From positions 62,001 through 126,000 of the forward strand of contig JAYTVA010000110.1 in assembly GCA_043744255.1 (NCBI GenBank): a DNA stretch of 64,000 nucleotides, in the 5' to 3' direction. Shown piece by piece: positions 34,758 to 42,734 of this stretch. Each line of letters begins with the position of its first letter. The first letter of the stretch is position 1. Position numbers and translations under genes: made by a program. The notes under the pieces were generated by a model, which ran no database searches, had not been told where the DNA came from, and saw nothing but the letters and a program-made list of their open reading frames with translations. Source of the DNA: UKL13-2 sp043744255 (GTDB lineage: Bacteria > Pseudomonadota > Gammaproteobacteria > Burkholderiales > Usitatibacteraceae).

Positions 34758-36730
34758 GCGACCATCCGGTTCATCTTTGCGGCTTCATCGGGTGTGTAGG
34801 TTGCAACGTCACACACACGCAAATCCGCCTTCACCGTACCCGAGCGGCCATCTTCAAATTTCACCACCGCTTCAATCTCCACATGATCGGACGCCCCGTA
34901 CAGCGCATCGACGATCACTGCGTATTTGTCGGCGATCACGCGTCTGCGTACCTTGCGTGTGCGCGTGAGCTCACCATCATCGGCATCCAGCTCTTTGTGC
35001 AAAATCACGAAGCGTTTGATTTGCGAGCCGCACAATTTTAGGTCGCCCGCCAGATCGAGATTCACTTGCCGGAGTTCGTCGCGAATCAGCTCGTAGACTT
35101 CCGGTTTCGCGGCAAGGTCGGTGTAGCCCGCGTAACCAAGATTGCGACGCTCCGCCCAATCGCCCACGGCCGCCATGTCGATATTTATCATTGCGGTGGC
35201 GTGCGCATGCTGGTCACCGAACGCAACCGCCTCTTTAATGTGCGAGAAAAACTTCACCTTGTTTTCGAGATACTTCGGTGCGAACAACGTACCGTCCTTG
35301 AGGCGACCGACATCCTTGGCGCGATCAATGATCTTCAGATGACCTTCCGCGTCAAAGTAGCCCGCGTCGCCGGTATGAAACCATCCATCTTTATCTTTGG
35401 TCTCAGCCGTCGCTTCCGGATTGCGGAAATACTCGGTGAACAGTCCCGGCGTTTTCACCAAAATTTCGCCGTCGTCTTGCAACTTGATTTCCACGCCGGG
35501 CAGCGGTGGGCCAACAGTGTCAGCACGCACGCCGCCATTTGGCTGCACGCAGACAAACACCGTGGTTTCTGTTTGGCCGTAGAGCTGTTTCAAATTGATG
35601 CCAATCGAGCGATAGAACACGAACAGGTCCGGGCCAATCGCCTCACCCGCCGTGTACGCGACACGCACGCGGCTCATGCCGAGCGCATTGCGTAACGGGC
35701 CGTAGACGGCGATGTTGCCCAGCGCATAGCGCAGGCGATCCAGCGCTGACACTGGCTGACCGTCGAGAATTTTGGCACCAACCCGTTTGGCAAGCCCCAT
35801 GAAGTAATGGAACAACCGGCGCTTGATGCTGCTCGCATCTTCCATGCGAATCATCACCGAGGTGAGCAAGCCTTCCAGCACGCGCGGTGGCGCGAAGTAA
35901 TAGGTCGGCCCAATCTCGCGCATATCGGTCATCACCGTATCGGCAGACTCCGGGCACGACACGCAAAAACCTGCAACCAACGATTGGGTATACGAAAACA
36001 AATTCTGACCAATCCACGCCATCGGCAGATACGCGAGCAGTTCTTCGTTAGCAGTGAGGCCTTCAAATTCGCAGTACGCACGACCCGTCGCGATCATCGC
36101 TTTGTGGGTTAACACCACGCCTTTGGGTGAGCCAGTGGTGCCCGAGGTGTAGAACAGCGCCGCCGTATCGTCCGACGCGCCCTTATTGACTTCATCGGCA
36201 AAAAACGTGGGGTGCGCAGCGGCGAATTCACGCCCGAGTTGCTGCACTTTTTCATAACTAATGAGCGCCGGATCGTCGTAATCGCGTAGCCCGCGCGGAT
36301 CGTCATAGATGATGTGCTTGAGGCTCGGACACGACTCGCGAATTTCGAGCAGCTTATCGACTTGCTCCTGATCTTCCGCAATCGCAAATTCAATCTCGGC
36401 GTTCTCAAAAACGAACACCATTTCTTGTGCAACCGCGTCCTGATAGAGCGGTGCCGGGATGCCGCCGAGCGACTGCGCAGCGGTGAGTGCCCAGTACAAG
36501 CGCGGGCGATTTTCGCCAATGACGGCGAGCGTCTGCCCGCGCTTGAACCCAAGAGCAGCAAAGCCCTCAGCGAGCGCTTTGGTCTGTGCCAAGCTCTGCG
36601 CCCACGAGTACGTCTGCCAGATGCCCAAATCCTTCTCACGTAACGCGGGCGCCTCGCCGCGTACGCGCGCATGCTCGATCAGCAAGCGGGGAAATGTGAC
36701 CTCTGTTGTTGACATGGCCGTGGTCGGCAT
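34754..36730 (-). CDS. AMP-binding long-chain-type acyl-CoA ligase
   Basis: 658 residues from the ATG at 36730 with AGGAGGG 6-7 bases upstream. The AMP-binding signature YTSGTTGSPKGVVLTHK is near residue 200, LYGQTETT near 400, and DGWFHTGDAGYFDAEGHLKIIDRAKD in the hinge. It adenylates a carboxylic acid and forms its CoA thioester. It is the first gene of the operon that continues through livGHMKF to the PaaK-like ligase. The combination suggests import followed by CoA activation; substrate length or aromaticity cannot be told from sequence alone. Confidence 0.9.
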   Translation of the reverse strand: MPTTAMSTTEVTFPRLLIEHARVRGEAPALREKDLGIWQTYSWAQSLAQTKALAEGFAALGFKRGQTLAVIGENRPRLYWALTAAQSLGGIPAPLYQDAVAQEMVFVFENAEIEFAIAEDQEQVDKLLEIRESCPSLKHIIYDDPRGLRDYDDPALISYEKVQQLGREFAAAHPTFFADEVNKGASDDTAALFYTSGTTGSPKGVVLTHKAMIATGRAYCEFEGLTANEELLAYLPMAWIGQNLFSYTQSLVAGFCVSCPESADTVMTDMREIGPTYYFAPPRVLEGLLTSVMIRMEDASSIKRRLFHYFMGLAKRVGAKILDGQPVSALDRLRYALGNIAVYGPLRNALGMSRVRVAYTAGEAIGPDLFVFYRSIGINLKQLYGQTETTVFVCVQPNGGVRADTVGPPLPGVEIKLQDDGEILVKTPGLFTEYFRNPEATAETKDKDGWFHTGDAGYFDAEGHLKIIDRAKDVGRLKDGTLFAPKYLENKVKFFSHIKEAVAFGDQHAHATAMINIDMAAVGDWAERRNLGYAGYTDLAAKPEVYELIRDELRQVNLDLAGDLKLCGSQIKRFVILHKELDADDGELTRTRKVRRRVIADKYAVIVDALYGASDHVEIEAVVKFEDGRSGTVKADLRVCDVATYTPDEAAKMNRMVA

Positions 36731-36820
36731 GTCGTCCCTCCTCGTCGATAAAAAGGTGCTTCTCAATACGTGGTTTACAGTCAACGCGGGCGAAGTGTAG
36801 CGAAGATGTCACGTGTATAG

Positions 36821-36838
36821 TTGTCGTCAGGATGACAA
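36821..36838. promoter_or_regulatory. 18-bp inverted repeat, candidate Crp/Fnr-family operator
   Basis: TTGTCGTC-AG-GATGACAA, arms matching at 7 of 8 positions, in the 113-base gap between the divergent acyl-CoA ligase and Crp/Fnr-type regulator genes. It lies right at the regulator start, so binding there would allow autorepression and control of the ligase-liv operon. Confidence 0.5.
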
Positions 36839-36843
36839 TTACC

Positions 36844-37545
36844 ATGCTGCAACGCACCATTCCAGACCATCAAGCCCTGCTCGCAGCCTTCCTCGCATCG
36901 TCACGATGGAGTGCAAGCCTCGCCGCCGACGAAGTCGCGCGCGCCGCGTCCGAAATCATCGTCAAGCGTATTCCCGCCGGTGGCTTCGTGTGCAAAAAAG
37001 GTGAGAACGTCGATCACTGGATTGGCGTGATGGATGGTCTCGCCAAGATGAGCTTATTTTCGGTCGATGGCAAGCTCACCACGCTCACCGGCGTGCCGTC
37101 CGGTGGATGGTTTGGCGAAGGCTCAATTTTGAAAGACGAGCCACGTCGTTACGACATCGTTGCATTGCGTACGAGCCTGATTGGCTACATGCCACGCGTA
37201 ACCTTCTTTCGTCTGCTCGACACCAACATTGGCTTCAATCGCTTCCTCATTCAACAATTAAACGAACGCCTCGGCCAATTCATCGGCATCGTCGAAGGCG
37301 AGCGCCTGCTTGAGCCCAACGCAAAGGTCGCGCGTTGTCTCGGCGCCCTATTCAACCCCGTCCTCTACCCCGGCCTCGGTCGCCATCTGCAAATCTCGCA
37401 GGAGGAGATCGGGTTACTGGCCGGCGTCTCGCGGCAACGCGTCAATCAGGCGTTGCCGGTGTTGGAACGGGCGGGATTATTGAAAGTCGAATCGGTGGGC
37501 GTGACGGTGATTGATCTACTGGGGTTGCAGCGGTTTGAGGCTTGA
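36844..37545 (+). CDS. Crp/Fnr family transcriptional regulator
   Basis: 233 residues from the ATG at 36844 (AGGA 11 bases upstream; an in-frame ATG at 36832 is the alternative). N-terminal cyclic-nucleotide-binding-type beta roll (IPAGGFVCKKGENVDHWIGVMDG, GGWFGEGSILKDEPRRYDIVAL), dimer helix, and a C-terminal winged helix with LQISQEEIGLLAGVSRQRVNQAL. No Fnr-type cysteine cluster is seen at the N-terminus, so it is unlikely to be an oxygen sensor of the Fnr kind. It is divergent from the ligase-liv operon and is its likely regulator. Confidence 0.88.
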   Translation: MLQRTIPDHQALLAAFLASSRWSASLAADEVARAASEIIVKRIPAGGFVCKKGENVDHWIGVMDGLAKMSLFSVDGKLTTLTGVPSGGWFGEGSILKDEPRRYDIVALRTSLIGYMPRVTFFRLLDTNIGFNRFLIQQLNERLGQFIGIVEGERLLEPNAKVARCLGALFNPVLYPGLGRHLQISQEEIGLLAGVSRQRVNQALPVLERAGLLKVESVGVTVIDLLGLQRFEA

Positions 37546-37614
37546 ACAATACGAAGAGCTGCACAGATCTGAACGCGCCGCAACCGCAACCACAAACCCT
37601 ACAAAGCCGCCCTA

Positions 37615-37770
37615 ATGAAACTCGTCATCGCCCTGACCTTCCTCATCGCTCCTTGGTTGATCTTCGCGGCCTTCGCCACGCCGAGTAAAGACCCCAGCAT
37701 CATCGGTCTACTCATCACGCTTGCGATCTCGGCCTACGGCCTCACCCTCCTCATCAGCCGCAAGAAATAA
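37615..37770 (+). CDS. Small membrane protein (51 residues)
   Basis: 51 residues: MKLVIALTFLIAPWLIFAAF as first hydrophobic segment, a short polar loop (ATPSKDPS), a second hydrophobic segment (IIGLLITLAISAYGLTLLI) and a basic end SRKK. The stop is 2 bases before the fdhD start. Two-helix hairpin architecture with the positive end cytoplasmic. No family recognised. No good ribosome site, but the tight spacing to fdhD and clean membrane pattern support a real gene. Confidence 0.55.
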   Translation: MKLVIALTFLIAPWLIFAAFATPSKDPSIIGLLITLAISAYGLTLLISRKK

Positions 37771-37772
37771 TC

Positions 37773-38579
37773 ATGACCCGTCCCACTCTTACCAACGCTG
37801 CCCGCCCCGCCACCTTCACCGTCGATGCCGTCGACGAACACGGCGCGCTGCAACCCACTCCCATCGCGGGCGAACATCCGCTGACGATCTACGTCGATAA
37901 GCGCGAGATTCTTACCATCATGACCTTGGGTGCCGCGCCGGAAGCGTTGGTGATTGGCTATTTGCGCAACCAGCGTTTGCTGAATTCGATTGATGAAATC
38001 GTCTCGGTGCAAGTGGATTGGGACGTGAACGCGTGTTCGGTGGTCACGCGCCACGGCCTGAAAAACCTCGACGAAAAAATGGCCAAGCGCACAAAAACCA
38101 CCGGCTGCGGCGAAGGCACGGTGTTCGGCGATTTGATGGCGGATTTGGACAACGTGCGGCTGCCAACCGATGTGCGCATCACCCAAACCACGCTCTACAC
38201 ACTGCTGAACAACATGCGGCTACACGAGTCGATCTACAAACAAGCAGGTGCCGTGCACGGCTGCGCGCTGGGGTCGCGTGAGGGCGAAATTTTGACCTTC
38301 GTGGAGGACGTGGGTCGCCACAACGCGGTTGATGCGATTGCTGGTCGGATGTGGCTGGAAGGTGTCGATGGCGGCGATAAAATTTTTTACACGACGGGGC
38401 GTTTGACCTCGGAGATGGTGATTAAAGCTGCACAAATGGGCATCCCGTTTCTGGTCTCGCGCTCGGGGTTGACGCAGATGGGTTATGACATCGCGCAAAA
38501 AGTGGGGATTACGATGATTGGGCGAGCGGTGAATAAACATTACCTGTTGTTTACGGGTGCAGCGCGGTTGACGGCATGA
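37773..38579 (+). CDS. fdhD: FdhD, sulfurtransferase for formate dehydrogenase
   Basis: 268 residues. Family landmarks: PLTIYVDKREILTIMTLG, TKTTGCGEGTVFGD near residue 112, GAVHGCAL, EDVGRHNAVDAIAG, TTGRLTSEMVIKAA and VSRSGLTQMGYDIA. FdhD passes sulfur from IscS to the molybdenum cofactor of formate dehydrogenase. The E. coli enzyme uses a C-x-x-C pair; here only the first Cys (C112) is seen and the second position is Gly, a variant I believe occurs in other proteobacteria. MobA and MoeA genes follow, consistent with cofactor assembly. No formate dehydrogenase gene is in the window. Confidence 0.92.
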   Translation: MTRPTLTNAARPATFTVDAVDEHGALQPTPIAGEHPLTIYVDKREILTIMTLGAAPEALVIGYLRNQRLLNSIDEIVSVQVDWDVNACSVVTRHGLKNLDEKMAKRTKTTGCGEGTVFGDLMADLDNVRLPTDVRITQTTLYTLLNNMRLHESIYKQAGAVHGCALGSREGEILTFVEDVGRHNAVDAIAGRMWLEGVDGGDKIFYTTGRLTSEMVIKAAQMGIPFLVSRSGLTQMGYDIAQKVGITMIGRAVNKHYLLFTGAARLTA

Positions 38580-39088
38580 CCTTGCTTGCCCTTGCGAAGG
38601 GAATGCGGGCGGAGCCGACGGATGCGGAGCATCGTGTTTGGCAGAATCTGCGTGCCGAGCGTTTGGGCGGATTCAAGTTTCGGCGGCAGGAGCCGATGGG
38701 AAATTACATTCTGGATTTTGTTTGCTATGAGCGCCGCGTCATTGTTGAGTTAGATGGCGGGCAGCATGGCGAGTCGAATTGTGATCTGTTGCGCGATGAT
38801 TGGTTGCGCAGACAGGGATTTGTGATTTTGCGTTTTTGGAATAGCGAGGTGTTTGAGAATTTGGAGGGGGTATTGGAGCGCACATTGGCGCAATTGCAAG
38901 CGCTGCCACCCTCTCCCCAACCCCTCGCGCGTTCAGGGAGAGGAGCTAGACGGCGGCCTGCCACCGTTCCCGCAAGCATAGACGCCCTACGCCCGCTACC
39001 TTCCCTCCCCCTTGACGGGGGAGGGATTGAGGGAGAGGGTGATGTGTCCTCGAAGTACAGCAACAAAAATGGTCACCGTGCCAAATGA
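38576..39088 (+). CDS. DUF559 (Vsr-like endonuclease fold) protein with repeat-encoded tail
   Basis: 170 residues; the ATG overlaps the fdhD stop. Residues 1-107 are a DUF559 domain: TDAEHRVWQNLRAERLGGFKFRRQEP, YILDFVCYERRVIVELDGGQH, LRRQGFVILRFWNSEVFENLEGV, with the Asp, Glu-x-Asp-Gly and His pattern of PD-(D/E)XK/Vsr-type nucleases. From about residue 110 the frame runs into the first copy of a palindromic repeat, so the tail (PSPQPLARSGRG and LPLDGGGIEGEGD) is repeat sequence read through. Catalytic activity and role are unproven. DUF559 genes beside such repeats appear often, as I recall them. Confidence 0.8.
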   Translation: MTLLALAKGMRAEPTDAEHRVWQNLRAERLGGFKFRRQEPMGNYILDFVCYERRVIVELDGGQHGESNCDLLRDDWLRRQGFVILRFWNSEVFENLEGVLERTLAQLQALPPSPQPLARSGRGARRRPATVPASIDALRPLPSLPLDGGGIEGEGDVSSKYSNKNGHRAK

Positions 39089-39560
39089 ACTTCCAACTTT
39101 CCACCGCAGTTTTTGGATGCACGAAACTGCGAGCAGCAGCACCCTTGCGAACACTGCCACCCTCTCCCCAACCCCTCCCCCGTCCAGGGGGAGGGGCTAG
39201 ATCGCAGCGTGCAGGCGTCAGTACAAAAAATGACGCCCTCCGCACCCTACCTTCCCTCCCCCTTGACGGGGGAGGGATTGAGGGAGAGGGTGATGTCTCC
39301 ACGAAGTACAGCTCTGAAATTGGTCACTGCTCCAAATGAACTGCAATCAATCTTCCTCAGTTTTCGTCCTCGCCGGGATGCGAGCGGTCGCACCCTTGCA
39401 AACGCCGCCACCCTCTCCCCAACCCCTTCCCCGTCCAGGGGGAGGGGCTAGATCGGGGATTGCCACGAGCGTCGCAACAATAGACGCCCTCCGCCCGTCA
39501 CCTTCCCTCCCCCTCGACGGGGGAGGGATTGAGGGAGAGGGTGATGCGTCCACGAAGTAC
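38905..39560. repeat. Three-copy array of palindromic repeat elements, 251-bp spacing
   Basis: Three elements of about 135 bases at 38908-39045, 39159-39296 and 39410-39547. Each begins with CACCCTCTCCCC-AACCCC, has an internal inverted pair (CCGTCCAGGGGGAGGGG and CCCTCCCCCTTGACGGGG) and ends GGGATTGAGGGAGAGGGTG, so the ends are inverted repeats. The start-to-start spacing is 251 bases twice over, and the spacers are also related (CGAAGTACAG, CCAAATGAAC, GCACCCTTGC), so the array grew by tandem duplication of element plus spacer. It fills most of the 500 bases between the DUF559 gene and mobA. Confidence 0.9.
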
Positions 39561-39586
39561 CCCGTCAACATCACTCACCACACACC

Positions 39587-40171
39587 ATGACAAAAATCAC
39601 CGCCCTCATTCTCGCCGGTGGTCGCGGCTCACGCATGGGCAGCGTCGATAAAGGCTTGCAGGTTTTCCAACACCAGCCGATGGTCACGCATGTGATCGAG
39701 CGCCTCGCACCGCAGGCTGATGAAATCATCATCAACGCCAATCGCAGCCTCGATGAATATGCCGCCTACGGTCACCGCGTGATCCCCGACGCGATTGACG
39801 GTTTCGCCGGCCCGCTGGCGGGGTTGCAGGTGGGCATGCTGCACGCGACGCATCCCTTGATCGTCACCGCACCCTGCGATTCGCCGTTCCTGCCGCTGGA
39901 TTTGGTGGCGCGCCTCTACGACGCGCTGGAAAAAGAAAATGCCGATCTCGCGGTCGCAAAAACCTTCGATCAGGCGCATCCAGTGTTTTGTTTGGTAAAG
40001 CGCGATCAGGAGCCACACCTGCGCGCGTTCCTCGAAACCGGCCAGCGAAAAATTGACAAGTGGTACGCAACGCTGAAGGTCGTCGAGGTGCCGTTTGACG
40101 ACGAAGAAGCGGCCTTCGCCAACATCAATACCGTAGACGAATTACGCGCGCTGGAAAAACCGGCGTCCTGA
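39587..40171 (+). CDS. mobA: Molybdenum cofactor guanylyltransferase MobA
   Basis: 194 residues. N-terminal nucleotide-binding signature ALILAGGRGSRMGSVDKGL, then GPLAGLQVGM and the metal-binding APCDSPFLP, followed by HPVFCLVKRD and FANINTVDELRAL, all standard for MobA. It attaches GMP to molybdopterin to give the bis-MGD cofactor used by DMSO-reductase-family enzymes. It starts shortly after the repeat array. Confidence 0.93.
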   Translation: MTKITALILAGGRGSRMGSVDKGLQVFQHQPMVTHVIERLAPQADEIIINANRSLDEYAAYGHRVIPDAIDGFAGPLAGLQVGMLHATHPLIVTAPCDSPFLPLDLVARLYDALEKENADLAVAKTFDQAHPVFCLVKRDQEPHLRAFLETGQRKIDKWYATLKVVEVPFDDEEAAFANINTVDELRALEKPAS

Positions 40172-40172
40172 G

Positions 40173-40736
40173 ATGCGTCGCCGTAACGTTCGTAAACTGG
40201 CACTTCGTCCGCCGCTGCCACGCCGCGCGGTTGTTTGGTTTCCGCCGTTCCCCATTGACGCCAATATCGAAGCGTTTCGCACTGTGCATGACCCGCTCGC
40301 ACCCGTGATCGCTGCGCATCTTCATCTCGTGTTTCCATTCGCGTGTCCACTCAGCGCCCTGCAACTTGCGACCCATACCCGCCGCGTCGTGGCGAAATGG
40401 CCACCATTGCCGGTGACGTTTCGCGACATTGAAAGCGTGCTCGATACATTTATTTTGTTGATGGTGCGTGATCGGGCAGAGGCGGTTGTTGCGCTGCACG
40501 ACGCGCTTTACACCAAGGGCTTGAAAAACAATCTGCGCACCGACATCGCCTACACGCCGCACGTCACCCTCGCCCGCGCACCCGCCCGCGAAACATTTCC
40601 GGCGATGCTTGAGCATGCCGAACAATTGTTACGCGGGCGCGAGTGGCGCATGGTGATGCGTGAGCTGACCGTGGTAACCCACCATCCTGACGGTACAATC
40701 ACTCGCGATCACACCGTCCCACTCCACAGCAACTGA
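40173..40736 (+). CDS. 2'-5' RNA ligase / 2H phosphoesterase-like protein
   Basis: 187 residues. Two His-containing motifs spaced as in the 2H superfamily: HLHLVFPF near residue 50 and YTPHVTLARAPA near 128. The second fits H-x-T-x; the first has Val in place of the usual Thr, so activity is uncertain. The ATG is 1 base after the mobA stop region, so it is likely co-transcribed with mobA and moeA. Members cut or join 2',5'-type phosphodiester bonds; the role beside molybdenum genes is unknown. Confidence 0.75.
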   Translation: MRRRNVRKLALRPPLPRRAVVWFPPFPIDANIEAFRTVHDPLAPVIAAHLHLVFPFACPLSALQLATHTRRVVAKWPPLPVTFRDIESVLDTFILLMVRDRAEAVVALHDALYTKGLKNNLRTDIAYTPHVTLARAPARETFPAMLEHAEQLLRGREWRMVMRELTVVTHHPDGTITRDHTVPLHSN

Positions 40737-40744
40737 GTACGCCT

Positions 40745-42010
40745 ATGACTACCGCTATTACGATTACCCAAGCCTCCTGCGCCGACGATTACGATCCGAA
40801 TTCCATGCCGGTCGATAAGGCGCGCGCGTTCATTCACACGTTTTTGTCGCCGGTTACCGGTATCGCGCGCGCACCCATCCGCAGCGCGTTGGGGCGCGTG
40901 CTCGCCGCCGACATCATCTCGCCACTCAACGTGCCGTCGCATCGCAATTCGGCGATGGATGGTTGGGCGATGCGCTTTGACGATCTCGGTGCGACGGAAA
41001 CGACGCTCACCGAAATCGGCACCAGTTTTGCCGGGCAGCCGCTAGGCAAAATGGTTGGAGACGGCCAGTGCGCGCGGATCTTCACCGGTGGCGTGGTGCC
41101 GGAAGGTTGCGATACGGTGGTGATGCAAGAGCGCGCCCAGGCCAACGGCAAACAGATCACCTTCGCTACCGGCCAGCAGCGCGGGCAAAATGTGCGCGAG
41201 GCGGGCGAAGATTTGCAGGCTGGAGCCGTGGCGCTGGCCAAAGGCCGCACGGTGCGCTCCGCTGAACTCGGGCTGATCGCCTCACTCGGCATCGGCGAAG
41301 TGTCGGTGCATCGCGCGTTGCGTGTGGCGTTTTTTTCCACTGGCGATGAGTTGGTACAGATCGGCAATCCGCTCGGCGAAGGACAAATTTACGACTCAAA
41401 CCGCTACACCCTGCACGGCATGTTGACGCGCATGGGTTGCGAGGTGATCGACATGGGCGTGGTTAAGGACGACCCCGCGCTGCTCGAACATGCGTTCATC
41501 GAAGCCAGTGAAATTGCCGATGTGGTCATCACCTCCGGCGGCGTATCGGTGGGCGAAGCGGATTACGTGAAGTCGCTGCTGCAAAAACTCGGCGAAGTGG
41601 TGTTCTGGAAAATCGCCATGAAGCCCGGCCGTCCACTCGCCTACGGCAAAATCGGCAAGGCACATTTCTTTGGTTTGCCCGGCAATCCGGTGTCGGTGAT
41701 GGTGACGTTTTATCAATTCGTGCGCGATGCACTGTTGATTTTGCAAGGCGTATCGCCCTTGCCCGCGCAGCCATTGTTGAAGGCGATATGCACCTCCAAG
41801 ATCAAGAAGGCACCGGGTCGCACCGAGTTTCAGCGCGGCGTGTTGTACCTTGAGGATGGTGTGTACAAAGTACGCGTCACGGGTGAGCAAGGCTCCGGCA
41901 TTTTGAAATCCATGTCAGATGCGAATTGCTTCATCATGCTGCATGACCATGTGGGCAACGTGGATGCCGGTGCGACGGTGGAGGTACAAATTTTGGACGG
42001 AGTGGTGTGA
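40745..42010 (+). CDS. moeA: Molybdopterin molybdenumtransferase MoeA
   Basis: 421 residues. Typical MoeA segments: NVPSHRNSAMDGWAMR, GGVVPEGCDTVVMQE, GQNVREAGEDLQAG, STGDELVQIGNPLGEGQIYDSN, VVITSGGVSVGEADY and FGLPGNPVSVMVTF. It inserts molybdate into adenylated molybdopterin. It starts 8 bases after the 2H-like gene and its stop overlaps the start of the Rieske-like gene, making one operon with mobA. Confidence 0.95.
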   Translation: MTTAITITQASCADDYDPNSMPVDKARAFIHTFLSPVTGIARAPIRSALGRVLAADIISPLNVPSHRNSAMDGWAMRFDDLGATETTLTEIGTSFAGQPLGKMVGDGQCARIFTGGVVPEGCDTVVMQERAQANGKQITFATGQQRGQNVREAGEDLQAGAVALAKGRTVRSAELGLIASLGIGEVSVHRALRVAFFSTGDELVQIGNPLGEGQIYDSNRYTLHGMLTRMGCEVIDMGVVKDDPALLEHAFIEASEIADVVITSGGVSVGEADYVKSLLQKLGEVVFWKIAMKPGRPLAYGKIGKAHFFGLPGNPVSVMVTFYQFVRDALLILQGVSPLPAQPLLKAICTSKIKKAPGRTEFQRGVLYLEDGVYKVRVTGEQGSGILKSMSDANCFIMLHDHVGNVDAGATVEVQILDGVV

Positions 42011-42720
42011 TGCAGCGGCGCAAATTTATTCAGATCGTTAGTGCGGCAAGTGTCTCAAGCGCCGCATGTACAGCCAATCTTCAGGCTGCACCGCAAAATT
42101 TGAGCGCGCGAAAATACGAGCGCACCAAGCTCGTGGACGCCGACGGTCGGCCGATCAAACTCGCGTCACTCAAGCAAAATCACAACTACGTGTTTAACTA
42201 CCCCTACGAATCCACGCCGTGCTTTTTGTTGAATCTCGATCAAGCGCTGGAGAGTAAAGCGCTGAAGACCGAAAGCGGTGCCAGCTACGATTGGCCGGGC
42301 GGGGTCGGGCCGAAAAAATCCTTGGTCGCTTACTCCGCGATCTGCGCGCACAAGCTCGCCTATCCGTCGCCGCAAGTGAGTTTCATCGGCTTTCGCTTAA
42401 CGCCTTCGCCCGCCAGCAAACGCGGCAAGGTCATTACCTGCTGCGCCGACAAGAGCGTTTACGATCCGTTCGCTGGGGCAAAGGTATTGAGCGGCCCCGC
42501 ACCACAACCACTGGCGGCGATCCTGATTGAGCACGATGCCAAGACCGATGAGCTGTACGCAGTGGGCACCTTCGGCGGCGAAAAATTCGATGCATTTTTT
42601 CAGAAGTACGCATTCAAACTTGCGCTGGAACGCGGCGGTGCGGATGCAAAATCGGCTGCGAAAAAAACAGCCATATTGAAAGACCTCGCCAACTATTCAG
42701 CACAAACCGCACAGTGCTGA
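42010..42720 (+). CDS. Rieske-like protein lacking the second ligand histidine, Tat-type signal
   Basis: 236 residues from the ATG at 42010 (overlapping the moeA stop). The N-terminus MQRRKFIQIVSAASVSSAACTA has a twin-arginine-like motif and short hydrophobic region. A Rieske-type first ligand pair appears as ICAHKLAYPSP near residue 112, but the place where C-x-x-H is expected reads ITCCADKSVYDPFAG, with Asp rather than His. The trailing GPAPQPLAAI matches Rieske folds. It may hold an altered cluster or none. The C-terminal 60 residues are helical and Lys/Ala-rich. Function is unknown. Confidence 0.65.
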   Translation: MQRRKFIQIVSAASVSSAACTANLQAAPQNLSARKYERTKLVDADGRPIKLASLKQNHNYVFNYPYESTPCFLLNLDQALESKALKTESGASYDWPGGVGPKKSLVAYSAICAHKLAYPSPQVSFIGFRLTPSPASKRGKVITCCADKSVYDPFAGAKVLSGPAPQPLAAILIEHDAKTDELYAVGTFGGEKFDAFFQKYAFKLALERGGADAKSAAKKTAILKDLANYSAQTAQC

Positions 42721-42734
42721 GCTGACGTGTTGCA

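Noticed and set aside
38905..39560. CRISPR array
   Set aside because: Units are ~135 bases with inverted ends and the spacers are related to each other, unlike CRISPR repeats and unique spacers. No cas genes are near.
39012..39590. Several small open frames (60-118 codons) with Pro/Gly/Arg-rich translations
   Set aside because: They are translations of the palindromic repeats in various frames.
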